Assembly (NCBI GenBank): GCA_021820645.1
Contig: JAKADJ010000119.1
Location: forward strand, 1-6,966
DNA: 6,966 nucleotides
Source: Bacillota bacterium
GTDB taxonomy: Bacteria > Bacillota_E > Sulfobacillia > Sulfobacillales > Sulfobacillaceae
Reading direction: 5' to 3'
Shown here: piece by piece, positions 6,441 through 6,966 of the stretch
Position numbering within the stretch: the stretch's first letter is position 1
Layout: each line of letters starts with the position of its first letter
Notes under the pieces: model-generated
Databases searched by the model: none
The model's input: the letters and a program-made list of their open reading frames with translations, nothing else
What the model was told of the DNA's origin: nothing
Translations under genes and position numbers: made by a program

Positions 6441-6494
6441 AGGCGCTGCGATCGACTCTCGGCATGCGCATACTCTCCCGTGGCATAAAAGACC

Positions 6495-6668
6495 GTGCAA
6501 GAAGCTGTTTTTTTGATCGAATTGACGGATGCCCAATGGGTGGAGATTGCCCACCACGATGTTTGTTTTCGACCTACAAGATTCGTACCCAGTGGCCGAA
6601 CGATAGGGGCAGGGACCCAATCAATCGCAGGTGCCGCACACTTGGGTATTGTGGCAAAGGTCCCTCAT
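6495..6668 (+). pseudogene. Decayed N-terminus of an IS5/IS4-type transposase
   Basis: From a GTG at 6495 the + strand reads FLIELTDAQWVEIAHH. The LTDAQW-EI phrase is the standard opening of many IS5-group DDE transposases. About 35 codons later, the stretch around 6640-6660 (GGTATTGTGGCAAAGG) would read GILWQR if one base were added after ATT, matching the GILW motif expected near there. The rest is scrambled, no catalytic Asp is present and no terminal inverted repeats were found. It looks like an old insertion-sequence fragment ending just before the hairpin at 6677. Between it and the nuclease promoter I see nothing else. Confidence 0.35.
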
Positions 6669-6676
6669 AGGAGGAG

Positions 6677-6701
6677 GAGGCCCGGGAACGTCCCGGGCCT
6701 C
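6677..6701. terminator. Strong perfect hairpin, probable but atypical terminator
   Basis: GAGGCCCGGGA and TCCCGGGCCTC form an 11-base perfect stem around a 3-base ACG loop. Neither side has a real T-run: CTTGG follows on the + strand, CTCCTCC on the minus strand. It lies 46 bases beyond the stop of the minus-strand gene entering from the right, which makes it a plausible end point for that transcript. It could instead be part of the adjacent decayed insertion sequence. Confidence 0.45.
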
Positions 6702-6746
6702 TTGGTAAAAATTCGACACAATCCATTGGGAATACCGTCGGTTAGT

Positions 6747-6965
6747 CTAGGAGTGACTCCCCCAGGTGGTGCCGTGTTGTGGCCCCCAACTACCGGATAG
6801 GAATTGGCTAATCATCGACGTGATTTGGGTTTCACGGGTAGTGGCTTGGCTTTGGGACAGTTTTCCGCTCTTGACGGCGGCTTGCAGCGTAGCGGCCACG
6901 TCAGCGCTCAGTTTCGCGGTGAGCTCTGCCGGAGTCAGATGGGACGCTCTAGCGATTGTAGCAAG
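6747..6965 (-). CDS. C-terminal end of a minus-strand gene, 5'-partial
   Basis: On the minus strand an open frame enters from the right edge and ends at TAG 6747-6749, giving the last 72 residues. The start is outside the window. It reads like an Ala/Thr/Gln-rich helical domain: LTPAELTAKLSADVAATLQA (10-29), AVKSGKLSQSQATTRETQI (30-48), then a Gly/Trp/His-rich tail (SWGPQHGTTWGSHS). The VKSGKLSQSQA phrase is the 'helix, acidic or basic turn, GKxxxxQA' style seen in repeat domains of small exported Gram-positive proteins, where repeats of this type follow a signal peptide. That comparison is from memory and loose. The nearby hairpin at 6677-6701 may terminate it. Function unknown. Confidence 0.6.
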   Translation of the reverse strand, partial: LATIARASHLTPAELTAKLSADVAATLQAAVKSGKLSQSQATTRETQITSMISQFLSGSWGPQHGTTWGSHS

Positions 6966-6966
6966 A

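Noticed and set aside
1..6966. CRISPR array, tRNA or rRNA genes
   Set aside because: No regularly spaced direct repeats with unique spacers were seen, and no tRNA- or rRNA-like conserved stretches were noticed on either strand.

Overview
This is bacterial chromosomal DNA. All visible genes have Shine-Dalgarno-type starts, and the families present (MGT-type glycosyltransferase, ECF sigma factor with a membrane-bound partner, Rpn/PD-(D/E)XK nuclease) are bacterial. Moderate GC, AGGAGG-like ribosome binding sites and the protein style suggest a Gram-positive of Sulfobacillus type. That taxonomic guess is inference and weak. The window looks like an accessory region, with a few intact genes separated by decayed fragments.

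Left part (1-2654, + strand): the C-terminal 390 or so residues of a polytopic membrane protein with a soluble tail, probably a GT-C-type envelope glycosyltransferase. A 187-base gap with complementary segments (possible structured leader) follows, then a complete MGT-family GT-B glycosyltransferase starting at TTG.

Middle left (2655-3359): a decayed minus-strand coding relic abuts and slightly overlaps the glycosyltransferase end. After it comes an intact 84-residue three-helix membrane protein on the + strand, followed by a perfect AGGAGG that no gene uses.

Middle (3360-5186, - strand): a two-gene unit of ECF sigma factor plus a single-pass membrane protein of 445 residues, with one base between stop and start. 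The sigma gene is broken twice: a one-base loss in a G run separates the start from region 2, and an in-frame TAA stops it before the region 4 helix-turn-helix. The membrane partner is fully open. This looks like a signalling pair whose sigma factor has died, or carries sequencing errors, while its putative anti-sigma partner persists.

Right part (5187-6966): a non-coding stretch with a faint transposase-like remnant, then an Rpn-family nuclease on the - strand. Its natural start appears to be separated from the body by another one-base loss, this time in an A run. Next come a decayed transposase N-terminus on the + strand, a strong perfect hairpin, and the last 72 codons of a minus-strand gene that enters from the right edge and has no start inside the window.

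No rRNA, tRNA, CRISPR array or intact mobile element was seen. I did not find a convincing new system. The best leads are the broken sigma gene next to its intact unusual partner, the repeated one-base homopolymer losses, and the unidentified relic after the glycosyltransferase.
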